Shown piece after piece: positions 51,533 to 62,329 of a stretch of DNA of 64,000 bases. A program made the position numbers and the translations under genes. The notes under the pieces were generated by a model. The model saw only the letters and a program-made list of their open reading frames with translations. It was not told the origin of the DNA and did not search any database. Source of the stretch: Papiliotrema nemorosa (lineage: Eukaryota; Basidiomycota; Tremellomycetes; Tremellales; Rhynchogastremaceae); assembly GCA_032158125.1 (NCBI GenBank), contig JASKOT010000015.1:124001-188000 (forward strand), read 5' to 3'. Positions within the stretch are counted from its first letter, which is position 1; each line of letters starts with the position of its first letter.

Positions 51533-51939
51533 TGACCACGCCATATTGCACTGCACGGATAACAGGAACATCCCACCATTTAACGACCTCACGCAGATTC
51601 TCGTTTTCATGCCATTCGAATCGCATTCACTCTGCAAAGCATAAGCCTCGACCTCCAACTTTCCGCGCTCGGCCGACACGCAGCTGCGCGTTTACGTCCA
51701 AACATGTATCACAATGGACCCATTGTATATATACCTCATGCATATGCAAAGATTCCATGTCCAAGACTTGCGGAGCATGCTCTCCGGAAAAGTCGGATTG
51801 GGTCATGTCCGGCTAATTGGAATGCCCGAACCTCACCCCACACACTGCTTTCTTGAACACGACCAGTCTTGTCCACATCATCATCCCCTCTTCGCTCTCT
51901 GCCTAACATCACAGCAGAGACCGTCATCGTTCACGAAAG
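51533..51939. other. Spacer between RING gene and MDR reductase
   Basis: 407 bp between tandem plus-strand genes; should hold the RING gene 3' UTR and the reductase promoter. No gene seen. Confidence 0.35.
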
Positions 51940-53622
51940 ATGGCCCCTACCCGAGCTACAAAGAACTCTCGGCTTGTCCTGGCGGCAAGACCAGAACGAG
52001 GTCCTGTCACTCCTACCACATTCCGTCGAGAGGAAGTTGGTATATCTCCGCTCCAAGATGGGCACGTCTTGGTCCGAGTGGAGTACTCGGCAGTCGTGAG
52101 TACATTCGAGCAATGACAAGCCCCTTGTATCCCGATCTCCGACTTCTTCTGCTTGATGCTCGTCCCAGGTGGAGGGCCAGGAGATATAGGAGCTCATGAC
52201 AGGAAGCGACGATGCGAAATTGGTTGAATGCAACTAGGTCATATATCGAGCCAGTAGAGATTGGGGCTACAATGCGAGCACTGGGTATCGGCCACGTTAT
52301 CGACTCGAAAGATCCAAAATTCAAGCCTGGCGATTTGGTGAGTCCAATCACCCCCGGTACCCAGTCACCCTCGAGAATCAGGACGAGGGCAAGGGGCTGA
52401 TGGCAGGTATATGGAACGCTTGGATGGCAGACTTTTTATTCTGGACCAGGGAAAGAACTCCGACATCGAAAGTGAGTGTCGAGTCCTTTCTTGAGCCCGT
52501 CGATTGGACGTGCGGGAAGGTTTCAGTGATGCTAATGTTAAGAACCCCGAAAGGCGGCAGGGATATTGATCATCTTGGACTTTTTGGAATCTCTGGCGAG
52601 TCACCATTGGGACTAATATGGACATAGGCTGATGTATAGGTATGACTGCTTACTTTGTATGTGTGATACTTACCCCGATTGGGATAGTCTACTCACGAGC
52701 AGGGGATGTTCGATATTGGTCGATTGAAAGACGGGGACAAGGTCGTAATCAGCGGTGCAGCAGGATCTGTCGGATTGGTGAGTCTTCCGTCTCTCCTAAA
52801 TTTCGAACGACAGCACCATTCCCGTGATCAGCGCATGAAGCCGTCCACCACGGCATACCGTGCTCGTACTGTACTGTACTGATACCCAGATCGCAACTCA
52901 GATTGCCCTCGCCCATCCGAAATGTCAAGTGATCACGATAGCCGGATCCTCCGAAAAGTGCAAAAAGCTAAAAGAGATGGGATGTCATGTAGTCTTGAAC
53001 TACAAGGATGCGTTGTTCAAGAAAGATCTGAAAAAGGTCGGGTTCATCGACGTCTACTTTGACAATGGTAGGTCTCCCTCTTGAGCTGCGAGTACGGTGC
53101 TGAGTCCCAGTTGGAGGGGAGATTCTGGATCTGCTCTTGGCTCAGATGAACCCTTACGGAAGGATCATCTCTTGCGGTGCCATCTCTGCCTACTCGTCAG
53201 TCTTGCAACACATCTCCTCGTTTCTAGTTCCCTCGACGCAGAGCGCTTGATTCGGACTCGGTGCTGACGACCAGGGCCAAGCAACCCTATGGTCTAAAGA
53301 ATTACACCACGATCATCAGTATGAAACTCCGCATCCAAGGATTCATCGCGATGGACTATGCTTCTCGGTACCCGGAAGCTCAAGCTTATCTGGCGGATCT
53401 TGCGAGTAAAGGGAAGTTGAATTACGATTATACGATTCTGGAGCCCAAAGCTGGAGAGCCGGATGGGCTGGGTAGGTGTGTAGAGGGAATGGCGGTTGTT
53501 AGTGAGGGAGGTAATGTCGGCAAGACGTAAGTTGCACCTTGGGCTTTTGTGTGGCATGGTGGCTAATCAGCAGGCTGATCAAGATCTACGCGGGCCAAGA
53601 GCAAGTCCAGGCAAAGCTGTAG
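51940..53622 (+). CDS. MDR-family NADP(H)-dependent alkenal/one oxidoreductase
   Basis: Ten exons (51940-52095, 52203-52337, 52407-52471, 52561-52595, 52640-52656, 52703-52777, 52890-53067, 53111-53195, 53275-53526, 53574-53622) give 348 residues. Family marks include GHVLVRVEYSAV, IGATMRALGIGHVIDSKD, the segment ISGMTAYFGMFDIG, the cofactor loop VVISGAAGSVGL, LDLLLAQMNPYGRIISCGAI and IQGFIAMDYASRYPEAQAYL. There are no zinc ligands, so it belongs with leukotriene B4 dehydrogenase/2-alkenal reductases, which reduce electrophilic enals and enones with NADPH. Cytosolic location is assumed. Two consecutive small exons (35 and 17 nt) flank a GC-AG intron (52596-52639); without this splice the GMTAYFG segment cannot be joined in frame. 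Confidence 0.92.
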
Positions 53623-53635
53623 TGTGAATGCAATG

Positions 53636-53675
53636 CATGGCGATGCATTGCGATGCAGTGCGATGCAGTGCGATG
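53636..53675. repeat. 10-bp minisatellite, four copies
   Basis: Units of the form GCGATGCAKT repeat about four times directly after the reductase stop codon, in the short spacer between convergent genes. Copy number may vary between strains. Confidence 0.75.
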
Positions 53676-53716
53676 GAATCCTTTCCCTGGTAAGACCGCC
53701 CATCTCTTTGAGTAGA

Positions 53717-54822
53717 TCATCGCCTGGCTCCCGTCGTCCCAGACATTCTTGTGACTTTGTGAACTCGTTCCATCGGAGTTGTTGTGGTCCGTGTCGAACG
53801 CTCTGAATCCGATCCCGCCGATGTCGAGCTGAGATCTTCCTGGCGAACAGTCTGAGCGTGCATCGGCACCTTAACTTTCACGTCGCCCGCCGCCGCGCTC
53901 CACATCATCATCATCTGATGCGACTGATACGCCATATGCTCCTGCATCCTAAGCATCATCTCCTCCATCCTGTCAATCTTCCTCGTTGTCGTATTCCACA
54001 TGGTTTCTCGCCGTCCTAAAGCCTGCTCCAACCTGCTCAACCTCCTCGCTACCCGATCTAGTGTTTCTACTTGGCTCTCCAGCTTCTCGGCATGCTCATC
54101 CAGCGTTTCCAGTATTGTCGAGATATCGGTTCGGATCAGCTCGTCCAGGGTAAAATTGACTTCTTCAAAGTGCCATCCCAAGCTGTTCGCCAGACCATCA
54201 ATAGAGGCTTCCAGGCTCTGCTTGATCTTTCGATTCAATATGACTCGATTGCTTTCCATATCTCCACGTAAGGACCCGACCAGTGTTGGGATTGCAGCTA
54301 GTCGATAGTTGTTATCGATACTGAGCTGGGCTTGACCGCGGAGATAAGCTTGCAGTGGGGTTCTGCCTCTCGGACCGTTTTGAGGTATTTAGCAAAGTGC
54401 TAGTCAGTCGGTTGGGCACGATACGGGAGTGGGCGATCAATACTGACTTGATGCGCAAATTTCTCGATGATCTTTGTCGCGTAGGGCGGTAGCGTTTGTC
54501 TCGAGAGACGAGCACTGCCCGTCCCACTTGTCGACGCGATGGGAGCGGGTGGAACTGGCACAGGAACAGCTCTGCCCTTGCCCTTCCTAGAGTTGGCAGT
54601 GGTGGGTGCTTTTCTCTGTATAGGTCGAGATACTCGTTGTGTAGTCCTGGCTACCCCACTACTCGCTCGGCGTGGTTTAACGTCGGCATTGGCGGGAGGG
54701 GCTGTACTGGGAGGTGGAAAGAGACCGGATGAAGATGAGGCCGGGTTGATGCGAGACATGTCTGGTTTATTCTCAACGACTTCTGCAGGCCGTGCAGATG
54801 TTCTCCTGCGAGTGACGACCAT
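53717..54822 (-). CDS. Uncharacterised coiled-coil protein
   Basis: An N-terminal exon (from 54822) encodes a basic, Pro/Ser-rich region starting MVVTRRRTSARPAE and ending PPYATKIIEKFAHQ; a C-terminal exon encodes LRGQAQLSIDNNYRLAAIPT, RKIKQSLEASIDGLANSL and a long amphipathic coiled coil (ETLDEHAEKLESQVETLDRV onward, Met-rich at its end) with a Ser/Thr tail. The join is uncertain. One intron (GTCAGT..CTGACTAG) opens at 54447, and a second, beginning GTCCGA and ending CCCAG, would phase the frames correctly, leaving a 24-nt exon between them. No domain is recognised. It is divergent from another coiled-coil gene. Confidence 0.65.
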
Positions 54823-55277
54823 GTTGTGCAACTGTGAGGATGTCAGAGATGGTCAAGATACAATAGGATCAGGAGACAGAACATAAGATCCTGGTCGCGT
54901 GATAAGCGGAAACCTCGATGCTCGACGTGTCCGAATGAATCTCTTCCTCCGGTCTTCCTTGTCATTCATTGATATACAATCTGGACGACCGTCGGCAGGG
55001 CAGGCGGCGAGGATGCCAGCACTATCGATCGAGCAGTTCCTGCACCAGAAGCATACCAGGAGAAGTCAAGGTCAAAGAGGGAAAAGTCATTGACCATTCA
55101 CGCACAGACCGCCATGGTGCTGCTCTCTCTATATATATATATATGGGAAGAGTGATTTGCATCTCTTCACTCCTTTCCCCTTCTTCTTCCTCATTGCAAT
55201 GCCATCCCAATAGTCTCCCATCGCTCTGTCCCCTTGCTCATGCTCACCCCCAGAACACCTCTCGCTAATCTCATACA
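54823..55277. promoter_or_regulatory. Divergent promoter of two coiled-coil protein genes
   Basis: 455 bp between outward start codons. It includes an alternating (TA)n tract preceded by CT repeats at about 55121-55145 and further CT-rich leader sequence on the plus strand, suitable for a core promoter of the rightward gene. Confidence 0.5.
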
Positions 55278-58191
55278 ATGCTGTCTACTCACACCATGCT
55301 TCCTCCTTCGCAACCTTTCAGACGACATCCTGACCCTACCACACCCCGCAGAGTCCCTTCTTCCGCTCTGACACACCACTCTTACCTCGTACCACCACCT
55401 TCTAGCCAACCTACCCCTACACTCAGCGCTTCCACACCTCCCCCGCGACCTTCTTCCTCACAGTCAGTCCGAAGAGTCGCCCCTCGTCCTGCCGGAACAG
55501 GCCCCATCAGATCCGCAACAGCTCAGAGTAGAAGACTCCCAGCTGGAACGACCCATTATCTACCTCCGCCTGCATCTCAACCGAGGTTCAGAGCAGACTC
55601 AGCATCTTCACCAAATGCAACGGGACAAGTGGACGCAAAGAGGTGGATCCCTCAGTATGACATGCCACCTCCACCCTCTTCGCAACCTCGATCCGCGGCG
55701 GATTTGATGATGCAAGATGCCCAGAATCGGGTTCCATGGGGCCAAAGACTGCTGGATGCCTTTGCCTGTGAGTGAACCTGCCTTGCGTATGCAGAAGGCT
55801 GAGGTACAGCGATGTCGCAGAAATTGGAAGCTTCCGAGGGCGTCTGGAACACCCTTTGTATCGACCAGAAGGTCATGCGAGATCAGATTCATGCGCTACA
55901 GACAACGATGAAGGGTGTCCCGACTGTAGAGGATATTCGGGAAGAGATGTCTGCGCAATGTGAGTCTGAACGACTACCTCATTTGTAATCCGTGTGCTGA
56001 TGAGTAGTGCCGAACTTGGTGGAGGCTGCTGTGCAGGGCGCCATACAACCCATCCTCGATAAAATGGACAATCTACCAATCCCGAATGCAGGCATCGATG
56101 CGGCTCTGGCGGACACTATTCACACTGAGATGAAAGAGGCGCAAGAAGTGATCATCAAGGCTCTCCGACCTCGGTCTCCCTCGCCTGCAAGATCACCATC
56201 TTCCGCCGTTACCGAACAAGTGAGATCTACGCACCTATTCAAATCGTTTCACTGATGGAGCAGCCTGTGATGGCACTAATGACCCACCTGATCAACGTAC
56301 TGAAACCATTTCAAGATCTCACCTCGAGTATAGATGCCCTCAAAGCTGTTCAAGGGGCTATACCAGCACTCAAAGACCTGGAGCCGGCCTTTCAGGATAT
56401 GATTCTGTTCGCAGAAGCGATGAGAAACATCAATGACAAGGTGATCCACGTCAGCCCCGCTCGTGACCGCAACACAAGCTTGTCCCTCCAAGCCGGTGAC
56501 GGAAATGAAGGTGCGTGTTCGAACGTCTACCTGGTATGGCTGGGAAACAACTCATCCCGTCAGTTCCCCTTACAGCCTTGACCAATCCGCCCATTTCTCA
56601 CACCGTCGAGATTGAACGATTGAACGACAGGTTCGATGGATTGCAGAATACCCTGAACACGATCATGGGGAAGCTGGACCGTTCAGATGAACCCCTTCGT
56701 ACATCGCAATCCTCGCATGTTGGACATGGACACAGCGCCGGTGCTGAACAAGCGGATCCCCTGCCAGACGCCGGTCAGACGACCCCTAGTCACAAAGCTG
56801 CGGATACCCGCGCTCACCTGCCTACCCCTACGTCCCGTCCTCAGCCAGAAGTGTTACCCGATGGCGCAAATGATGATTTGGGCGATTACGAATCAGACCA
56901 CTATTCACCGCCAGATGTTACTGGTTTCGATGTCTTCGGAGATGCTCAAAATGTGATTGGCCTCCCTGACAAAGTGACTCCATCCCCACATACGAAACCG
57001 AAGATGCCGTCTCCCAAGTCTAGCAAACCGAGAGCCGGAAATCGGAAGCGAAATATATCTCAGCAAGAATCGGCACGCAAGAAAGCAAAGAAGACCGCGT
57101 ACCCGGAAATGTACGATGGACCCGTCACACGGTCACTCTCGGCGGGGAAATCGACCACGACTGGTCGAGTGGAACTGGTTCAAGAGGTCATTTTCATCTC
57201 GGATGACAGTGTACCTGATGAGGTTGGGCAGACCGAACAGACGATCCCGCCACAACCTCGGTTTGTCGATCCGCCCAGTGCTCGAACCCGTCGAAACACC
57301 AAGACAGACGCGGAGCAGTCTGTGTCTCAGTCTCAGGATCCATCGTACAACACCGAACGAAGGCATCGATCAGCGATACCTGAAGATGTCAGACCCAAAG
57401 AAGAACAGACGGGAATGACACCGAGTCCAACTTCAAGCGATGATAGTCGAGCGTCTGATTACGGGGAAACCCAGCGAAGAGCAGTGCAACTGGCAAAGAG
57501 TAAAGCTAGCAAGGCGAAAAAGCGGGTCATCCCTGCTTCGGCTGCCGACCTGTCCCGTGTCCCTTCAGGTACTGTCGACAGAGGGTCGTCGTCTCACGCT
57601 TTTAATACTGGGCCAGAAGATTTGGTGCACCTCTCCACACACATCACTGCGCCTTCCACCAGCTTTACATCCATAAGCGCACTCAACAATGCCATGGAAC
57701 CTCCATCGACCGACAAAGCGTCTCTGCCGCCAAGCCGACGACGTGGGCAAGCACAAACGAAGGGTAAGCAGAAGCAACGATCAGCGACTGGCGTCAAATC
57801 CACCCACGGAGCTGGAGTATCCCCTTCCACTCTCCTTTCGAATGGTATAATACACTCTGACGACCCCTTGACGCAGACGCAAGTCGGTACATCAAGATTC
57901 GGTAGTCTGATGACTGACACTATGCAAACTCAAAACTCGGCAGGAGGTCAACTCACTTTCCCAACCAAGTCGACTCTTCAAGGCGTCTCGCAAATATCCG
58001 AAGTGTACGAGTCGATGCCAGAGACTAGCGCTTCTCTCCTGCCAAACTCGTTTGGTGCGGGTCCGAGCGGGTTTTTCGGTGGTGGACCTTCCAGAAGACC
58101 TCTATATACATATGGTTCGGCTGCTCAGAGACAAGAACAGGGAAAGAAGTCGCAAATCAAGACACCAGAGACTAGCGATGAATCGGCTTGA
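55278..58191 (+). CDS. Large disordered protein with central coiled coils, uncharacterised
   Basis: Five exons (55278-55767, 55810-55959, 56008-56219, 56264-56510, 56564-58191) give 908 residues. Residues 1-160 are Pro/Ser/Arg-rich (PPPSSQPTPTLSASTPPPRP) with WIPQYDMPPPPSSQ near the end. From about 165 to 430 the sequence is helical and heptad-like (MSQKLEASEGVWNTLCIDQK, LPNLVEAAVQGAIQPILDKM, VEIERLNDRFDGLQNTLNTI). The remaining 450 residues are low-complexity with basic clusters (RKRNISQQESARKKAKKTA) resembling nuclear localisation signals. No catalytic domain is visible. A chromatin or cytoskeletal scaffold would fit the shape but is a guess. The fourth intron uses GTGCGT. Confidence 0.82.
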
Positions 58192-59547
58192 TATGCGGCA
58201 TCGGCACATGCGATGCGGGAGAATTGATACGCGCGGGAACAGGCTCGGCAGGGAGTGCTGTACATATATGGGTCAAGTTATGCTTTTGCTTCTTCTTTAT
58301 ACTATTTGGCTGTTTCCACAGCTCATCATGCTACACTCTATGCACGTTGCAGTGAAGTAACCTCATACGTCTAGATGAGGTGGACTGATGGCCTTGAGCT
58401 CTGCGCATCAGGCTGCTCACCACCCTTTCACGCTATCCGGCGTCGGGATCTCTGAATTACCCGTCTAGATCCATGTACATCAGCCCAGCCTATCATCGCA
58501 GACTCCTCTATCTTGATCGTCTGCCAGCCCACCTAGCCCAAACGATCCTGTCATCATCCCACCCTTTGTGGTGGCAGACGAAAGATCTCTGGCAAGTGTA
58601 GGTGAGGCTGGCTTCATATACCTCCCGTTTGTCTATCAGCACCGCCTCGGCGTGCTGCCTTGAGATGTGTCCTTCGTTTAGGACTCTTAAAGTTTCTCTT
58701 GGGAACCAACTGACATTTTTTCAGCTTACATTGCTCGCCTGGCTATGGACCAAAGATGAATACGAAAGCAGAGCAAGAATGGATGGTCCGCCACGAACAA
58801 GGGTCCAAGGTGCCACTCGCATCACTCTCCCATATAATTCCGATCAAATTTGCCACCCTCACCCCTCACGCACCCCTGCCTGCACCCCGGCCTGCCTGCC
58901 TCCCATCAATCATCCCATCATACATTACCTCTTCCATAAATCCGACCATAGGTCGGGTGCGGCATGACTCTGATAACCTTCCCCGGTTGCTCTATATCGT
59001 CTACGATAACGTGGAGATCTTACGATAGAATCGAGCGTCAACCAGCGTCTAGAAAAGAGTCGGAATGTCCTAGTTACCCTTGCTTTTTCACCAAGTTTCT
59101 TTCCTAGAGGGCATCATGCAAGATGAACTCTTGGAAGGCGTGGAGGGAAAGTGGGTCGGTGATTCCTACATGTATCCGTAATTACTTCATCTCTACTATG
59201 CACTGTATTGCAAACGCACAGAGGTATTTGGACACGGAGGGGTTGAGGGAAAAATTTCGATGGGACCAAAAGAAATCAATCCGGCGACGCGAGGTCGCGT
59301 CTGATCTAGCCTGGTCTGCACTTTCTGCCCTTCGATGTCGCAACTGGTCATCCATGTTGCATTTGGGTCAAGCGTATATAGTGGTGAATTGAGATGTGAT
59401 CACTTCTCCTTCCTGCGCTCCTGTTCTCGCCTCCATCATCCGCACTTTGCTTCCTCCTCACTTCACCCTATAGCCTGACACACTCCTCGCGCCGCACACT
59501 CACAACATGCTTCGCCCCCTCGGTCTCTACTAGAGGATCTACCCAGT
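58192..59547. other. Intergenic region with possible small unresolved gene
   Basis: 1.36 kb between convergent genes. Short plus-strand ORFs near 58756-58830 (MNTKAEQEWMVRHEQGSK) and 59117-59180 (MQDELLEGVEGKWVGDSYMY) look protein-like and could be exons of a small gene, but I could not connect them with consistent splice sites. Confidence 0.3.
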
Positions 59548-62106
59548 TTAAGCTTGGCCCGGAGCAGCCTGGTTCAGCCTCTCGGCGTATTCCGGGTAAT
59601 TCTTCAAGAACTCTTGCTGAGCCTTCGTAGCGTATTCGTCTACCCATCAGTTCAACTCCTACACATATGCACATGCAACTCACAAGTGATAGCAGTGGTC
59701 ATCTCGACCTCTGTCCTGGACAGCTCTGCACTCTTTCCAAACCACTTGATGGCTTCATCGTTCTTTCCCTGTTGCAGACTCAATTGAGCCAACAATGCCA
59801 CTGCCAGGTCACACGACGGGTCGACATCCAAAGCCTCCTTTGATAGCTTCTCTGCGGCTGCAAAGTCGGATTTCCAGGCGAAAAGCGCAGTGGCCTTGTT
59901 GACGAGGGTAAGGATGTTTCGGGGTCGGTTGTTCATGTCGAGCTCGATGGATCGGTCGAATCGTTCAATGGCTTCTTGGAATTTACCCTGGTCAATCAAG
60001 ATCTCTCCGCTGACTTGTTAGCGTAGTCAAAGGGACAATGGATAGGAAACACACTAGTAGTTGTAAGGCTCCCATCGGTCAGGGAACTGCTTCAAGATTC
60101 GTCGGAAAGCAGCCATGCAAGATGCCTTGTTGCCTTGCTTGTACAGGGCGACGGCATGTTGAATCTGAGAGAAGACAAAGGTTCCGTCAAGCTCAGTAGA
60201 TTTGACGTAATCGGCAATGGCTCGGTCATAGTCCTCCATGATGAAGTAGACTACCCTCAGCATGTATCCACAGCGACAGAACAATGAATCTCACCTTGAC
60301 CTCGGTGGTAGTACACATCAGGGTCGTTGGGGTTGTATCGGATGGCAGTCTCGAAATCGCCGAAAGCGTTAGGGTGGTCTCCTATTTGTCAATCCTGAGA
60401 TTCCATGATAGGGGACTCCACTGACCCAGCTCGACGTGTACACTGGCAATCTTGACCAATGCTTGGATAAAGTCGGGGACCAGGTCGAGCGACTTCTCCA
60501 AATCTGCCTTGGCGCCCAATGCATCACCCATCAGGAATCTGCCATGAGCCCGATATCTATTGCAAGTCAAGAAGCTCACTTGAAAGTACCTCGCAGGTTG
60601 TACGCCTCTGCTTGACCCTTAGTCGACGAGATACCCTGGTCGATGGCCTCGTTGACGAATGACAAAGCGTGTGCGTAGTCTGCGGCCGACAAGGCATCAA
60701 AGGCCAACGAGAGAGTCTGGTCACCTTGTGATGGCTCTTCTGGCAACTCAGGTTTAGTGTCTTCGCATCAGTACTCTAGAACTGGACCGAGATGATAGCA
60801 CGAACGAGGCCGGAAAGCAGCCAAGTAGGATGCAATGAAGGTAGGGGAAGGCAATTTGGCTTGTCGAGACTGGACTCGTCAGAGAGTCTCGTACAAAAAC
60901 AGGCATGAGCTCACCTCGAGCTGCTCCTTTGCCTTGGTAGCGGCCAACCGCTTGACACATCGCTCAACCGATTCACCAGCTTCTTGGTCGTTGAACTCTC
61001 CAATGACGACGGATGCGGTGAAGTCTGATATGAGCCAACCTCACATCTCCGAACAAGTCGGGTACTGCTCACCTCGGACAGCCTCTTCATCCTTGCCCAA
61101 TCGCTCGTAAGCCCCTGCACGTCGTTTCAAGGCTTTCCCGCTGATATAAGTCGCAGCTCATGGCCAACGAATATGATTTGTGACCTACTATGTCTTGTCA
61201 AGCTTGAGAGCCTCGTCACAGTCCTCTACGACCTTCTCCCATTCTGGTGGAGAGTAATTGCTGAAACCTGCTTATCAGTCGTCTAACACAACTGGAACGA
61301 GGCGTTACATACAGGCAGCTCGGTTGGAGAAGAAGACGGGATCCCTCTTGACGGAGACTTCGATGGCTCGAGTGTAGCTACATTATCAGTATGATATTCG
61401 GGAAAAGGTGCCGGGGGAGAACTGACCACTCGACGGCCTTCTTGAAATCACCCTTCTTGTAAAACTTGTTTCCGCGGTCTTTCAATGATGCCCCCAATGC
61501 ATTCCGGTCCTAAAGACATCAGCCGCCACCCTATTCCCTGCTAGAAGCAGATTGATAGAGACTTACAGCTTCTGACATGCTAGCCAATGCTGCCGCATCA
61601 GGTACATCTACCTCATCAACACTGATCCCATCTACATCATACTCGGACCCACCGGCAAAAGTGTCATCCACACTCTGAGCTTTCTGACCAGTCACTCCGC
61701 CCGTCTCACCGGCACCCGCTGAAGACGCAGCAGCTTTAGCTCCGTTGTTCTCCGGGGTAATCTCCTCCAAAAGCGGACCTTCCAATCCATCTCCTTTCAA
61801 AAACTTGCTCTTCTTTCCCTTCTTCTTCTTCTTGTTCTTACTTGCTCCTACTCCACCGGGAGAAGATGATCCTCCGGCTTTATCATCGTCCGGTGAGGTG
61901 GTTGTCCGGTTGTAGAGGTAGTATCCCGCTCCGGCAGATACGGCTACTGTCGCTCCGATTAATAGGAGATTACGGTTTTTCTCGATGAACCGGCTCGTTC
62001 GATCGAGGAGGGATTGAGATGGGGTAAGGGAAGAAGCCTGGGCAGAAGAAGGGATAGGGATTCTGGCTGATGCGTTGGGAGGCACTGCTGGGTACTGCGA
62101 TGCCAT
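59548..62106 (-). CDS. TOM70: TOM70, mitochondrial outer-membrane import receptor
   Basis: Many exons (at least ten introns, mostly 40-60 nt), roughly 630 residues. The N terminus is Pro/Ser-rich, then a single TM anchor (NLLLIGATVAVSAGAGYYLY), a Lys-rich cytosolic linker (KNKKKKKGKKSKFL) and, from about residue 190, tetratricopeptide repeats: LKDRGNKFYKKGDFKKAVEC YTRAIEV in the clamp region, KALKRRAGAYERLGKDEEAV, the middle TPR array with HGRFLMGDALGAKADLEKSL and NDEAIKWFGKSAELSRTEVE, ending KNYPEYAERLNQAAPGQA. Tom70 docks Hsp70/Hsp90-bound carrier precursors and passes them to the TOM pore. The topology, TPR pattern and C-terminal signature are seen directly; several splice sites here are less consensus (GTAGGT, GTTCGT). 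Confidence 0.9.
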
Positions 62107-62329
62107 GTTGGGTGTTGGATAGAGAGGTTTGATAGGAATCTACTCCTCTCGAATCTCGCTGGTCGAAAGTCGAAAAGTCTGATGACGATGTTCGGTCGAC
62201 GGAACCAAATTTCCCATTCACCTGTGAAGAGGTGGCGATAGACTCGCCTCTATGAGGCATGCTTTGCTAGCAGGGTAGGGGTAGTTTCTCAGGACATTAT
62301 AAGATACATAGACGGCAGAGATGCCGACC

